Positions 55,167 through 64,000 of a DNA stretch of 64,000 nucleotides are shown here, in pieces. Under the pieces are notes generated by a model that was not told the DNA's origin, did not search any database, and was given only the letters and a program-made list of their open reading frames with translations. A program made the position numbers and the translations under genes. This stretch comes from Galeruca laticollis (lineage: Eukaryota > Arthropoda > Insecta > Coleoptera > Chrysomelidae): the NCBI GenBank assembly GCA_963921935.1, contig OY998180.1:99603480-99667479 (forward strand), written 5' to 3'. The stretch's first letter is position 1. Every line of letters starts with the position of its first letter.

Positions 55167-56216
55167 ATGTCCGACGATAAGGTTGCAATTGCTTTGCGTA
55201 AGAAGAAAGTTAATGAATTGGCGAAATCAATTCGCAAGAAATATTTAGCGTTAAAATTGGGCAAATCAGAGCGCGATGAGTCTCTTAATAAACTATTTAA
55301 ACCGATATCTACACCGCTAAAGGAAATTGTAGAGTCCTCAAAGACATTGCAGAAAACCATTTCAAATTTGAATCCAATTAAAAAGGAGGAGGAGGTAAAA
55401 AAAGAAGAAGAAAAACTAGATGATGTGTTTGTAGCACCGTCTTTTCTGGAATCGGAATCTGTAGCTGAAACAGATGAGGCGGGAGATATTATACGCCCTG
55501 AATCTCCAGAGGAGATGCGTCCTGACGTTTCGCATGAAGCTTTTCAAGAATATATGGAACAATACCCCACCATCAGTTTAAAATACATTGAGGATTATTT
55601 TCAAAAAGATGATAAAATTGACAAAAATTACGGTCCTATCTATGATGATATGTTTGGGTGGATGTTGGGTAAACGTCGAATTGCCTTTGATAAAACAAAC
55701 GGTAATATAAACGTGCTACAGGATGGTAACAAAGAGGCGGGATACTTGCCTGGAACTCGAGGATTGTACGAGCTGTTATTTTACAACGATCCGCAATATG
55801 AAGAGGAAGATTTAAAACATTACAAAATTCTGTTAAACAATACACAAGTCCATCTTGATACTCTCAATCGCCTTAAAGGTTCAAGTACTGACAAATACAA
55901 ATATATAATTAAACCATTATTTAAAATACCGCGATCAGACTCGGTACCGAGTAGATCACAAAATATGTCTCCAACTCAACGATCTGGCTCCATGTCAACT
56001 AGAACTCGCCTGAAATCAATTCCACTTAATAAGGGAAGAGGACTTGGCTTAACGTACAACGAAAAACCTATGGAATATATTTATTGGGATGATCCAAATG
56101 AATTGGTGGAACGTTTGAAATTATTGATTGCTTCAAAAGAGGCAGGTAATACGTCCAACGACAACGAAATAGTTGCCATCATAAATGAGCTAAAAGAAGC
56201 CAATATAATTGAATAA
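55167..56216 (+). CDS. Polinton protein X (function unknown, conserved)
   Basis: 349 aa from the ATG at 55,167 (two ATGs lie 21 and 27 bp upstream in the same frame; the chosen one gives MSDDKVAIALRKKKVNELAK). The N-terminus is basic, the middle acidic (KKEEEVKKEEEKLDD) and a globular C-terminal part contains YLPGTRGLYELLFYNDP and IYWDDPNELVERLKLL, ending KEANIIE. A paralog is at 28,536-29,414. I believe the family is often labelled DUF8207 in insect annotations. Its role in the particle or in replication is not known. Confidence 0.65.
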   Translation: MSDDKVAIALRKKKVNELAKSIRKKYLALKLGKSERDESLNKLFKPISTPLKEIVESSKTLQKTISNLNPIKKEEEVKKEEEKLDDVFVAPSFLESESVAETDEAGDIIRPESPEEMRPDVSHEAFQEYMEQYPTISLKYIEDYFQKDDKIDKNYGPIYDDMFGWMLGKRRIAFDKTNGNINVLQDGNKEAGYLPGTRGLYELLFYNDPQYEEEDLKHYKILLNNTQVHLDTLNRLKGSSTDKYKYIIKPLFKIPRSDSVPSRSQNMSPTQRSGSMSTRTRLKSIPLNKGRGLGLTYNEKPMEYIYWDDPNELVERLKLLIASKEAGNTSNDNEIVAIINELKEANIIE

Positions 56217-56242
56217 CCAAAAAAAGTCTACTCATTTCAATC

Positions 56243-56716
56243 ATGCCTGTCGATAAGTTCGGACACCGACGTCGTCATGCTAATGAACGGATTACACCTT
56301 ATATGCCGAAAGTAGCACACACTCCGGACGGTAATATTGATGCTGAAAATGTGAGAATCTGTAATGTTAAGACGCCGACTACAAGTAGCGATGCTGTCAA
56401 TAAACTTTATGTCGATGAGCAAATGCAAGTGTATCATAATGAACTTGGAGTACTTCAAAACAAAATCAACGACATTAATTCATTTATTTCGAGAAATCCG
56501 CCAGTCGCAGCTCGAGATATGGCAACTAAAAAGTACGTCGATGATGTGATTGTTGTGACCAAAGATAATATGAGACAAGAATTCAAATCTTTTGTTCAAG
56601 GTTTTGGGGAAATATTTTTAAAAGATATACAACAACAATTCCAAGGAAAAATCGATAAGCATGAAGTATCCATAAACGAATTACGAACAAATTACTTGAA
56701 GAAAGGTATCAAATAG
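56243..56716 (+). CDS. Fibre-like coiled protein (candidate attachment or spike protein)
   Basis: 157 aa. Two copies of a motif typical of phage tail-fibre proteins, DAVNKLYVDE (about 50-59) and DMATKKYVDD (about 92-101), each followed by a heptad-rich stretch that should form a coiled coil (MQVYHNELGVLQNKIND; IDKHEVSINELRTNYLKKG). Such A(T/V)KKYVD repeats mark trimeric fibres. No signal or membrane segment. It lies between protein X and the integrase. A role at the particle surface is an inference. Confidence 0.55.
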   Translation: MPVDKFGHRRRHANERITPYMPKVAHTPDGNIDAENVRICNVKTPTTSSDAVNKLYVDEQMQVYHNELGVLQNKINDINSFISRNPPVAARDMATKKYVDDVIVVTKDNMRQEFKSFVQGFGEIFLKDIQQQFQGKIDKHEVSINELRTNYLKKGIK

Positions 56717-56748
56717 TATCGAAAAGATATCATCAGTTGAGAACGTGT

Positions 56749-57693
56749 ATGCGCTTACGAAGCATGTCGTCCAAAATACAGCTTGTTAACGAACTCCACA
56801 AACCGATGCGTAAAAATTATCCGCGCAGACGTACAATTGTCAAAGGTATAGATGATTTATGGCAAATGGATTTAGCCGAAATGCGACCTTACGCTCATCA
56901 AAATAAAAACCATAAAATGATTCTAGTCGTTATCGATTGTTTTTCAAAGTTTTTGTGGACACGACCATTAAAGACAAAGACTGGCGAAGAGCTTACTCGT
57001 GCATTCTCGGACATTCTCGCACACGCAGATCGAACGCCCAAAAATCTTCAATCGGACCAAGGAACGGAATTTTACAACAACAAGTTTCAACAATTAATGA
57101 AAAAACATGGAATTAATCACTATAGCGTATTTAGTACAAAAAAAGCTGCAATGGCCGAACGAGTAATACGATCATTGAAATCAAAACTATATAAACATTT
57201 CAGTTTAAATGGCACCTACAAATGGATAGATATTCTACCAGAAATTACAAACGAATACAATAATACAAAGCATTCAACTACCAAGTATAAGCCCTCCCAA
57301 GTCAATAAATCCAACGAAGAAGCTATTTTAAACCAAACCTATAAACATCTAAAGATTGCAGGACCACGAAAATTCAAAGTCGGTGATATTGTTCGTATAA
57401 GCAAGTCGAAACATGTCTTTGAAAAAGGATACACACCCAATTGGACGACAGAACTATTCAAAATCATTAAAGTGAAAATAACCAATCCTGCCACCTATTT
57501 GCTTGAGGACATGTATGGAGTACCAATCAGTGGAGGGTTTTATGAGGAAGAGCTGCAGAAAACGTCAAATCCAGACATTTACTTGGTGGAAAAGGTACTT
57601 AGAAGAAAAGGCAACAAAATGTATGTTAAATGGCTTGGATTAGACGGAAAGTATAATAGTTGGATTGGAAAAACAGATGTTGTTGTTGTGTAA
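56749..57693 (+). CDS. Retroviral-type integrase with chromodomain
   Basis: Inserts the element and makes the 6-bp duplication. From the ATG at 56,749 (314 aa; a second ATG lies 15 bp further on) the RNase H-fold core has D41 (LWQMDLAEM), D103 (QSDQGTEFY) and E137 (MAERVIRSL), a DDE triad. Then come an SH3-like segment (KFKVGDIVRISKSKHVF) and a C-terminal chromodomain (YLVEKVLRRKG; MYVKWLGLDGKYNSWI). The N-terminal zinc-finger part is short or absent, as in many insect Polintons. All catalytic residues are in place. Confidence 0.9.
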   Translation: MRLRSMSSKIQLVNELHKPMRKNYPRRRTIVKGIDDLWQMDLAEMRPYAHQNKNHKMILVVIDCFSKFLWTRPLKTKTGEELTRAFSDILAHADRTPKNLQSDQGTEFYNNKFQQLMKKHGINHYSVFSTKKAAMAERVIRSLKSKLYKHFSLNGTYKWIDILPEITNEYNNTKHSTTKYKPSQVNKSNEEAILNQTYKHLKIAGPRKFKVGDIVRISKSKHVFEKGYTPNWTTELFKIIKVKITNPATYLLEDMYGVPISGGFYEEELQKTSNPDIYLVEKVLRRKGNKMYVKWLGLDGKYNSWIGKTDVVVV

Positions 57694-57812
57694 CCACTTT
57701 TCATTTCAAGTTATGAGAACTGTGGTTTTGTAGCGAAGAGAATTAACCGCAAAGATAGATAGGAGTTGATATAAATTGGAGTGAGCTGTAGGTTAGATTG
57801 TTAGTCGTCAAT

Positions 57813-58517
57813 ATGAGTTCTCAAGATAGCGGTTTTAGTAGCTGTGCTACAGAAAATTATAATTATAGTGCTGAATTAGATCGTATTTTGGAAATGTATG
57901 AAATAGCTGCTAAAAAAGAAGATCAGTACCTGTTGTATATCGAGTATCCTACACATACGAATTTCCAAATTGGTTGTGGTTTAAGTCCCGCAAGAACGTT
58001 CAGTAGCGCAATCACTCTATCAGCAACGAATAAACCTACGAAAATCTCCTTCAGCACTTTCGAATGGGCTACGTTTATCGATATTTTAAATAATAATTCA
58101 TTCATAGATGAACCACTTCCAGCGTTTTACGATGATTATGAGCCGGAGACGATACAATGTGGCGACTACTGTACCATTCATCAAGTAATATTCGATTGTG
58201 TAAAATGGTTGGAAGTAATCAAACACGGCGTCAGCTTCCCTTTAACTCAACAAGATGTTCATCAAATTCTACAACTCCATTATCATCTAATTTCCCCTCG
58301 TCTCACCCATTTGGAATCTCTAAATTTTGGTGAATACTACAGAAATGTGATTGAACTTATTAGGAATTTTGCTCAAAATAATGGACATTTAAGTAAATTT
58401 GAGTTATTGTATACTATATGTGATTGTAGTGATAGCGTATTGTATGTAGCACTTAGAGAATTTATATATTTCTATAAAGCTAAAGTTGTAAATGATTTAG
58501 ATGCTGTAATAAATTGA
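57813..58517 (+). CDS. Polinton protein Z (unknown)
   Basis: 234 aa from the ATG at 57,813 (MSSQDSGFSSC). Motif-like segments are LYIEYPTHTNFQIGCGLSPA, KISFSTFEWATFIDIL and EPETIQCGDYCTIHQVIFDC. The C-terminal half is helical. No domain recognised. A duplicated, broken relative lies at 29,600-30,340 in the second Polinton, so the gene is a stable member of this Polinton lineage. Confidence 0.65.
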   Translation: MSSQDSGFSSCATENYNYSAELDRILEMYEIAAKKEDQYLLYIEYPTHTNFQIGCGLSPARTFSSAITLSATNKPTKISFSTFEWATFIDILNNNSFIDEPLPAFYDDYEPETIQCGDYCTIHQVIFDCVKWLEVIKHGVSFPLTQQDVHQILQLHYHLISPRLTHLESLNFGEYYRNVIELIRNFAQNNGHLSKFELLYTICDCSDSVLYVALREFIYFYKAKVVNDLDAVIN

Positions 58518-58674
58518 TTAATTAACATTATTGTTTGTTTTTATTTCCTCACGTCCTTCTCACGTCACGTGAGTCGTTTGAAGAATTTACTAAACAAAGT
58601 TACTATTGGTCACAAGCACGATCAATATACAAGATGTTGATGAAAAAAAAAATTCATAACTAAGTATTACATTT

Positions 58675-60213
58675 TTATTGATAAATATTTATAATTTTGT
58701 GTAACAGAGTTTTTAATTGATTCAATAGCGTATCTTCAGGGCAGGGTACTCCAAATAGACTCCAAGTAAATGGTTTCGCATCAACAACTTTACGGATATA
58801 TTCACTGTATTTGTAATATATGTCTTTGTAGAAAAAGTAAATGTATCCATCTGTATATCGAAATGCAGATGTTACGCCTTCGGGAACTCCTGGAAAGACG
58901 TCATGCAAATATCCTCTATTAATAGTATGCCCTTCTGCATTAAATTCAATGTAGGAATTGTTATTGTACAGCAGATACATCTGTCCGCTATTGGTTTGAA
59001 ATACAGCATTAATTACGGCATATCGGGGTATGGGAAGCGGAAAAGAGTCATATATATTCAAATTTGGAAATGCAGCTGCATAATATTGATTGTTGCTGAA
59101 CGTAACTAAATCCCCCACAGAGTTTTGAAACACATGAGAGACGTTTGAGGATGCCAGTTCTTTTGGTAGGTAATCGACAATTAATTCTGGGGTTTTTGGT
59201 ATATGCATATCGTTTAAATCTAGTCTCCATAAATATTTTTCGTGTCCCACATACATTCTATAGTTTGGAAAAAGTGGGGCCATCGCGAGAAACATAAAGT
59301 CCGGAGTACGAATTTCACACAGGTTCTTTTTATTTCCTCCTCCTCCTCTTTCTATAGGCATAATTCTTCTTCTGGGTTCAGATCGTGGCGTTGATTTTAC
59401 TGTAGTTGTCGTCGCTGTAGTGAATGTAGAATTTTCGATGTATTTTCTTTGCGCCCCATACAAAGCTATCGTCGCGTTTTTATCGTCTTCATCCAGTTCT
59501 ACTCTATCTGTTTGATACCAAGGGTACATGATGGCCGATTTAACTTCGCTATGCGCTAAGCCGATAGCATGTCCAATTTCATGAGTTAAAACCATTAAAA
59601 AACTAACCATCCCTTCTGGAACCTTGAAATCATCTCCAAAATACCAGTTTAGGTTCATATCTAGATGAATTTCAATACATTTACTATATGGGTTGGGATA
59701 ATAAGAGTGACCCAACACACCATTACCAAGATCGAATGGACATTGATCAGTTCCATGACAGTCGCTTCGAAAATAGTGCTTTCTATTGGTGATAGTTATA
59801 GTAATGTCTGGTTTTATTTTGGTCATTTTCACATTTTTGAACTTCAAATTGGATGCTGATTGCCATGTATCAAAAGCAAGCTTCGCTGTTTTTAAATGCG
59901 CGTCGGTAGCTTGTGGAAAATACCAAAGTAATTCTGTTTTGTTCCATTTTGAATGTATAACATAATTATTATCACCCTTTATACATCGAGGTCTCTTCAT
60001 CAAATCAATAGTTTCTTTATTAGGCGTTCCATCTACAGGAAGATTATATTTTTCTTGAAAATTAATAAGAACGGCTTCAAAGTCAGTTAATGAATTTTGA
60101 CTTGAATTCATATAACCATATTTCTCGAAAAATGATTTAGCGTACGACACATTATCATTTTCGGTGCATGAGGCTGCAGAAACTAGGATCAATACATATA
60201 TACTCTTCAACAT
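58675..60213 (-). CDS. Matrix metalloproteinase (secreted, hemopexin type), right copy
   Basis: 512 aa from the ATG at 60,213, with signal peptide (1-15), cysteine switch RPRC (Cys77), zinc site HEIGHAIGLAH (211-221), Met-turn IMYP, a Thr/Arg-rich hinge and a C-terminal hemopexin-like domain closing with a Cys (GVPCPED) and LLNQLKTLLHKIINIYQ. Every catalytic residue is present. It is clearly related to the left copy along its whole length, including the unusual C-terminal tail, but differs at about half the positions, so the duplication is old and both copies stayed open. It points inward from the right TIR. Confidence 0.9.
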   Translation of the reverse strand: MLKSIYVLILVSAASCTENDNVSYAKSFFEKYGYMNSSQNSLTDFEAVLINFQEKYNLPVDGTPNKETIDLMKRPRCIKGDNNYVIHSKWNKTELLWYFPQATDAHLKTAKLAFDTWQSASNLKFKNVKMTKIKPDITITITNRKHYFRSDCHGTDQCPFDLGNGVLGHSYYPNPYSKCIEIHLDMNLNWYFGDDFKVPEGMVSFLMVLTHEIGHAIGLAHSEVKSAIMYPWYQTDRVELDEDDKNATIALYGAQRKYIENSTFTTATTTTVKSTPRSEPRRRIMPIERGGGGNKKNLCEIRTPDFMFLAMAPLFPNYRMYVGHEKYLWRLDLNDMHIPKTPELIVDYLPKELASSNVSHVFQNSVGDLVTFSNNQYYAAAFPNLNIYDSFPLPIPRYAVINAVFQTNSGQMYLLYNNNSYIEFNAEGHTINRGYLHDVFPGVPEGVTSAFRYTDGYIYFFYKDIYYKYSEYIRKVVDAKPFTWSLFGVPCPEDTLLNQLKTLLHKIINIYQ

Positions 60214-60583
60214 CTTGAATGATACTAATCATTAGAGAATACAAAAACGTTATTTTATATTTTTTTTCTTATTGATATGATAAAATTAGAACATATTCGT
60301 TATTTCTTTCCCGTTATCAATTATTGTGGTTTTTTGATATTTCACATTGCTGTTTTTTCATCGATTATGAATGTAGCTAATATAATGAATTTATTCTCTA
60401 CATTATTTTTTACTCCACCGTATATATAGGGAACATCGAATTCTGATTATAAAAATAATATGTTTTATTCGTCAGCAATACTGCAAAGTTTAATTTTAAA
60501 CCTTGTGGTGAAAATGATAATGGATTATTGAAAAACATGTTTACAATTTTGATAAATTTTAATATTTTTACATAATGAAAATG
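60214..60583. promoter_or_regulatory. Spacer between right MMP and right TIR, with 40-bp direct repeat
   Basis: Should hold the promoter of the right MMP. It contains the second copy of the 40-bp repeat (60,297-60,336: TCGTTATTTCTTTCCCGTTA then TCAATTATTGTGG). No gene seen. Confidence 0.5.
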
Positions 60584-60977
60584 CCCCCCGGTAGCGCGCC
60601 GCCTTATCATCCTAACGGATCTTTCTCGACTACGTCACATTTTACAGCAAGAACCCGGTAGCGCGCCGCCTTATCATCCTAACGGATCTTTCTCGACTAC
60701 GTCACATTTTACAGCAAGAAGCGTACGGTGCGCTCACATTGCAGCAATACCTTCCTTCGCTAATAATATGCATGAGAGCTTATGGCGGCATATGTTGAAC
60801 GTCTTGCTATAGACGCGAAGGTTGTGCGATCGAATCTCACTGAAGTTTTTTTTCAGATTTTTAAAACAGGACTAAAAATGGCGGCCTAAAATTAAAAACG
60901 CGCGCGCCGCCGCTCTCAGCGCCACCAAGCGGAGATTTTTGAAGTAGTGAGCCAGAACTGTCTTTGCTCTATCTACT
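60584..60977 (-). repeat. Right terminal inverted repeat
   Basis: About 394 bp, reverse complement of 45,625-46,022, ending ...GCTCTATCTACT. It includes the doubled 67-bp unit at its inner side and the tRNA-like module in the middle. Confidence 0.95.
60779..60845 (+). ncRNA. tRNA-like Pol III module in right TIR (candidate)
   Basis: Plus strand: an A-box-like TTATGGCGGCATATGTTGAAC, a hairpin GTCTTGCTATAGAC, a B-box-like GCGATCGAATCTCAC and a T8 run at 60,846-60,853. Transcription would run outward toward the element's end. A related module with a better B-box (GGCTCGAATCTCAC) sits at the same place in the diverged TIR of the second Polinton (33,845-33,912). Confidence 0.35.
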
Positions 60978-60983
60978 CTGCTT
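60978..60983. repeat. Target site duplication, right copy (CTGCTT)
   Basis: Matches 45,619-45,624 exactly. Confidence 0.9.
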
Positions 60984-61480
60984 GCTTGTACTCCAAAATT
61001 TTGCAGTATAATACACCCGCTTATTTTTATGAAAAAATTACGTATCGATCAGACGTACATAACTTGAATGTTCGATTTAGGGGGACCCTTACTCCGCCAT
61101 TATTGAACTGTATATTCTTCAAATGTTGTTTCAGCTATTCAATTGTCAATATATACAATAACTTGCCAGTTAATATTCGTCATACATTTTCGAGTAATGC
61201 ATTTAAAAATAAATTGCTTGTTCATTTACTCTACTCTGTAATGTAGTTGTATGGATATATGTATGCTATATGATATATGTATCATTACGTTGCTCAGCTT
61301 TTGCTGTGAATTAACTATCCTAAGGTTAGGTGAAAGAGCAGACATCCGTTTCACTCGGGACGGATGAATTGAACCTCGCCGTAATTGTATATCTATTTTG
61401 TTATTATTTGTATGTTACTCTTTCTAAAAAAGGCATTATTATTATAATTATTATTATTATTATTACAGTGATCTTATCTG
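60984..61480 (+). pseudogene. Third non-LTR element, C-terminus, 3' UTR and tail
   Basis: The frame (to the stop at 61,246) continues the RT C-terminus cut at 45,624: ILQYNTPAYFYEKITYRSD, RGTLTPPLLNCIFFKCCF, then a YNNLPVNIR-type end. A 3' UTR and an (ATT)n tail at about 61,434-61,468 close the element. Confidence 0.8.
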
Positions 61481-62955
61481 ATTCATGTCCAACATCTTCC
61501 ACAATACTAACTGTCTCATTATTTTCAAAAACCATTCCCAAAGGTTCATTACGTTCTGTACAGTCTTGGCTAGTTGAAACTTCTCCGCAGCTATTACTGA
61601 TGTACCATCCACCAATAATTCGGTCGAATTTTCTGCACTACTTTCAATTCTTACACGTAAATTCTGGTGCTGAACTGATTGCATATGGGTTTTTGTTGGG
61701 TTTTTATTCACACTGATATAGCAACCCTAGAAATCGAATCATCGTTTTCAAAAATTATTTTCTTCGGAACAGGACATCAACGAAAATGTTGACTGAGAAA
61801 TCTAAACAGTAATTTTCAGTATGATATTACTGTTATTTTGATCATTTTCTTGTTCTTCATTTCTATTATGAATTAACCGAGCTGCTTTGAGAAATTTCGT
61901 TGTTCGAATTGACACCTTCAAGCAGGACCTCGTAAAACAAGGGACAACTCAAGAGAGGAACTCGTAACTTCATTATATGGAAACAATTAAAGTCCACATT
62001 ATATTTTCGAAGTAATAGTGTCGTAAAAATTATTAATGGAAATGCAACTACAAAACCTTCTATTTAAAATAATTATTTGTTTTTATTGTAAATTGCTAAG
62101 ACTACCAAGACACGCCGCATAAGCACACACTAAAACTAGTTGATTACAAGGTACTGCGTTAATAATTTGGCGCCCAAACTTTACAGGGTACTGTGTATTG
62201 ACCGTTTTGTGTATTTAATATGTTTTTAATAATTTTTCCTCTTCTCATCAGATCGCTCCAGTGATTTGTAATTTAAATATAAAAATAAACAAGTAAATGG
62301 GGGTTTTTGGCTAACAATTATTTGAAGCTGAACCGATTGACGTGAAAATTGGACAAGAAGTAGTACATAGGTCTAGAAACAAAAGGGATATTGTGCCAGT
62401 GGTTGCTTCCGCTCAGTGAGTGGAAACCATCCCTTTAAGGAGGTGGAAAAAAATCGTAAAAATAACTGCACGAATCGATAAAGGGATGATTTCTAAGCAA
62501 AAAGTCATATATAACTTTTTCTCAAAAAAGTAATATTTTCCGAGTTATACGTGACTGAAAAGGTTATTTTTTTGCTTAAAAAAACACGTTTTTGGGCGTT
62601 TTTTCAAATATCTTAAAAACCAAATGTCGTATAAAAAATGTATTTATTTAAAAATGAAGCCTGATAAACAACAAACAATTTGAGCTATTGTTTGTATTCG
62701 TAAGTGTAGGAAATTATACTACACATTATATGACGAATATAAACTTGCTTTGACGCTTTTTCTAAAAAAGAAAATACAAAAAATTATTTATTTACCACGA
62801 TATTTGGAAACATAGCTAGCCCGTGGAAAGGTTTTTTATTTGTGTACTAACAATAATGTCCAAGAAGTTTTAGCGGTTTAGCAAACATATTTTTTAAATA
62901 TCACGTTATTTGTGAACGAGGCATTGGTCCCAACCAATTCCTCGTCGCATTACTG
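61481..62955. other. Sequence without recognised gene
   Basis: I see no reliable coding frame. The part 62,290-62,900, with phrases like GAACCGATTGACGTGAAAAT and GTGAGTGGAAACCATCCC, looks like a dispersed insect repeat, but I cannot name the family. An 82-codon minus frame at 61,463-61,711 overlaps the tail of the non-LTR element and is not supported. Confidence 0.4.
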
Positions 62956-64000
62956 ATTACTTGTATTTTAAACCCCAAGGTCGGGTCCGGGCCGTTAAAG
63001 GAAGATACCTCCCCTTCCACAGCCAGTGCGTCCGCTTTCATTGTATTGAAAATCAGAGTGGACCGGAATCAATTCTAGCCACACTACTTTCCGCCTTGCT
63101 AAGTCAGCAAGCTATTCTCAACATTCAGCAGCAAGCCCTGAGTTGATGGTATGTCCACTCAGAGCCATGATTGCCTCCCGACTGTCGGTGAATATGGTTA
63201 TGCGTCGGTCCACTTAGCCTCTGTCTAGGTTTATATGCACGCATTCCAAGATAGCGTATCCTCAGCCTGATATGCAGATACACACCTTACCCAAAGGAAC
63301 ACAAACTTGTGTCTTTCGGTACTGTAGTACATTCTAGCCCCGCCCCATCGGTTCAGCGTGAGCAATATGTGTTTCAGACGATCCCATGAGGTTGTGGATT
63401 TCCCTCTCTTTCCCAAAATTCGCTAATCCGGATCTTCACCCTATAGGGGGTTACGAAGGAGTACCTGCGCAGGCAAACATTAGCCGATCGAGCCTGAAAT
63501 GGGGCATCTCCAAGAACTCTGAGCTTCTTGACGTGCCTGCGCCCTTCCTCGCTTCGCACATATCCCAAATTTTTGAGCGTAGGAGTACCGTCCCGAAATC
63601 AGCCTCGATCACAGGCTGAAGAGGCCGAAGTCCAAGAATCACCTTCAACGCAGCAGTTGGTGTAGTCGTCATGCATCCAGTTGCCCCCAAACTGACCACT
63701 CTTTGGAAGCGTGCCAGTTGCGATATTGTCGTGGCCAAGGTTACTCCCAGCCACCAGACCAGAGCCGAGTATGTGAGCATAAGCAGCATGATTACTTTGT
63801 ATAACCCCAAGGGGTCAGTCATCATTTCGCACCAATGGCTCTCCTACGGGACTAGTACGTGTTAGTCACCTTGCCTTGGTGACTATCAAGATTAACCTTC
63901 CATGTCAGTGTCTTATCCAGGATCACTCCCAGATATTTCACTTGTTCAACCACTGGAAGTGGCATTCCACCAAGGTACAGAGTCTCAGGTCTTATACCTC
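62956..64000 (-). pseudogene. RNase H-bearing non-LTR element, C-terminal part (runs off the window)
   Basis: On the minus strand from the right edge: RT thumb/C-terminal blocks TYSALVWWLGVTLA, FQRVVSLGATGCMTTTPTAAL and VILGLRPL (63,825-63,600), then RNase H blocks after frameshifts: SAYQAEDT (63,270), ITIFTDSREAIMALSG (63,190), an IPVHSDFQYNES stretch (63,050). The order RT then RNase H is that of I/LOA/R1-related elements. Several frameshifts and stops. The remaining upstream part lies outside. Confidence 0.7.

Larger units (their letters stand above)
45625..60977. mobile_element. Complete Polinton/Maverick without DNA polymerase B, carrying two metalloproteinases
   Basis: Bounded by ~395-bp inverted repeats that begin AGTAGATAGAGC and by a perfect 6-bp duplication, 15,353 bp in all. 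Order: TIR, MMP (plus), repeats, a minus-strand block (unknown, MCP, minor capsid, unknown, protease, PLA2 protein), a plus-strand block (ATPase, protein X, fibre-like protein, integrase, protein Z), MMP (minus), TIR. The two blocks diverge from a short spacer at 54,378-54,447. All genes are open and the TIRs are nearly identical, so the insertion is young. No frame large enough for, or resembling, the ~1,000-aa protein-primed polymerase B exists. It lies in the 3' part of a non-LTR ORF2. Confidence 0.9.

Noticed and set aside
58903..59859. Plus-strand frames opposite the right MMP
   Set aside because: Antisense shadows of a gene with complete catalytic motifs.
62160..62200. TTGGCGCCCAAAC as an LTR/primer-site junction
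   Set aside because: No LTR end, gag or polypurine tract is visible around it, and a short match like this can occur by chance.

Overview
The window looks like a repeat-choked stretch of an arthropod nuclear genome, most likely an insect. It is AT-rich, contains introns with GT...AG borders, non-LTR and LTR retrotransposons, PIF/Harbinger and pogo-type DNA transposons, and Polinton/Maverick elements. I see no convincing host gene. Almost everything recognisable belongs to mobile or virus-like elements, several nested inside one another.

Region by region: (1) 1.7-2.3 kb holds a decayed non-LTR endonuclease fragment, and 2.4-3.6 kb (minus) a decayed pogo/Tigger-type transposase. (2) 3.6-19.1 kb (minus) is a Ty3/gypsy, errantivirus-like element (LTR, tRNA-Ser-type primer site, gag, protease, RT-RNase H-integrase, start of env). 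It is split between protease and RT by a 10.3-kb block at 6.59-16.88 kb. (3) That block is unusual. Two inverted arms of about 3.2 kb flank a 3.1-kb centre, and each arm and the centre carry the same unrecognised gene cassette (a possible replication-type protein, weak evidence), best preserved in the centre. (4) 19.2-23.3 kb has two copies of a short-TIR element filled with a ~180-bp tandem repeat, one of them inserted in a non-LTR RT gene. (5) 26.0-38.5 kb is a three-level nest: a decayed second Polinton (28.3-34.2 kb) inside a non-LTR element (26.5-35.3 kb) inside an I-type non-LTR element (26.0-38.5 kb). (6) 38.8-41.6 kb is a Harbinger element whose transposase and MADF genes are interleaved on opposite strands. 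(7) 43.1-61.5 kb is a non-LTR element interrupted near its 3' end by a complete Polinton. (8) 63.0-64.0 kb (minus) is another RNase H-bearing non-LTR element running out of the window.

The centrepiece is the Polinton at 45,625-60,977. It is 15.35 kb long, has ~395-bp terminal inverted repeats and a perfect 6-bp target duplication, and all its genes are open. It carries a full particle module: candidate major and minor capsid proteins, adenain-type protease, PLA2-domain minor protein with one intron, FtsK/HerA packaging ATPase and a chromodomain integrase. It also has a fibre-like protein and three unassigned genes. Two things set it apart. A secreted matrix metalloproteinase with hemopexin domain lies just inside each TIR, pointing inward, and no protein-primed DNA polymerase B is present. 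The TIRs and the noncoding interior also contain tRNA-like, Pol III-promoter-like modules, and one of these is kept in the diverged TIR of the second Polinton.

The noncoding repeats of this Polinton (48.2-50.1 kb) closely resemble repeats at the outer ends of the inverted-arm block (6.7-6.95, 15.8-16.1 and 16.4-16.9 kb). This links the polymerase-less Polinton to the Rep-like element in the same window. Whether the link is functional (shared origin or packaging signals, helper-satellite pairing) or only shared repeat content is open.
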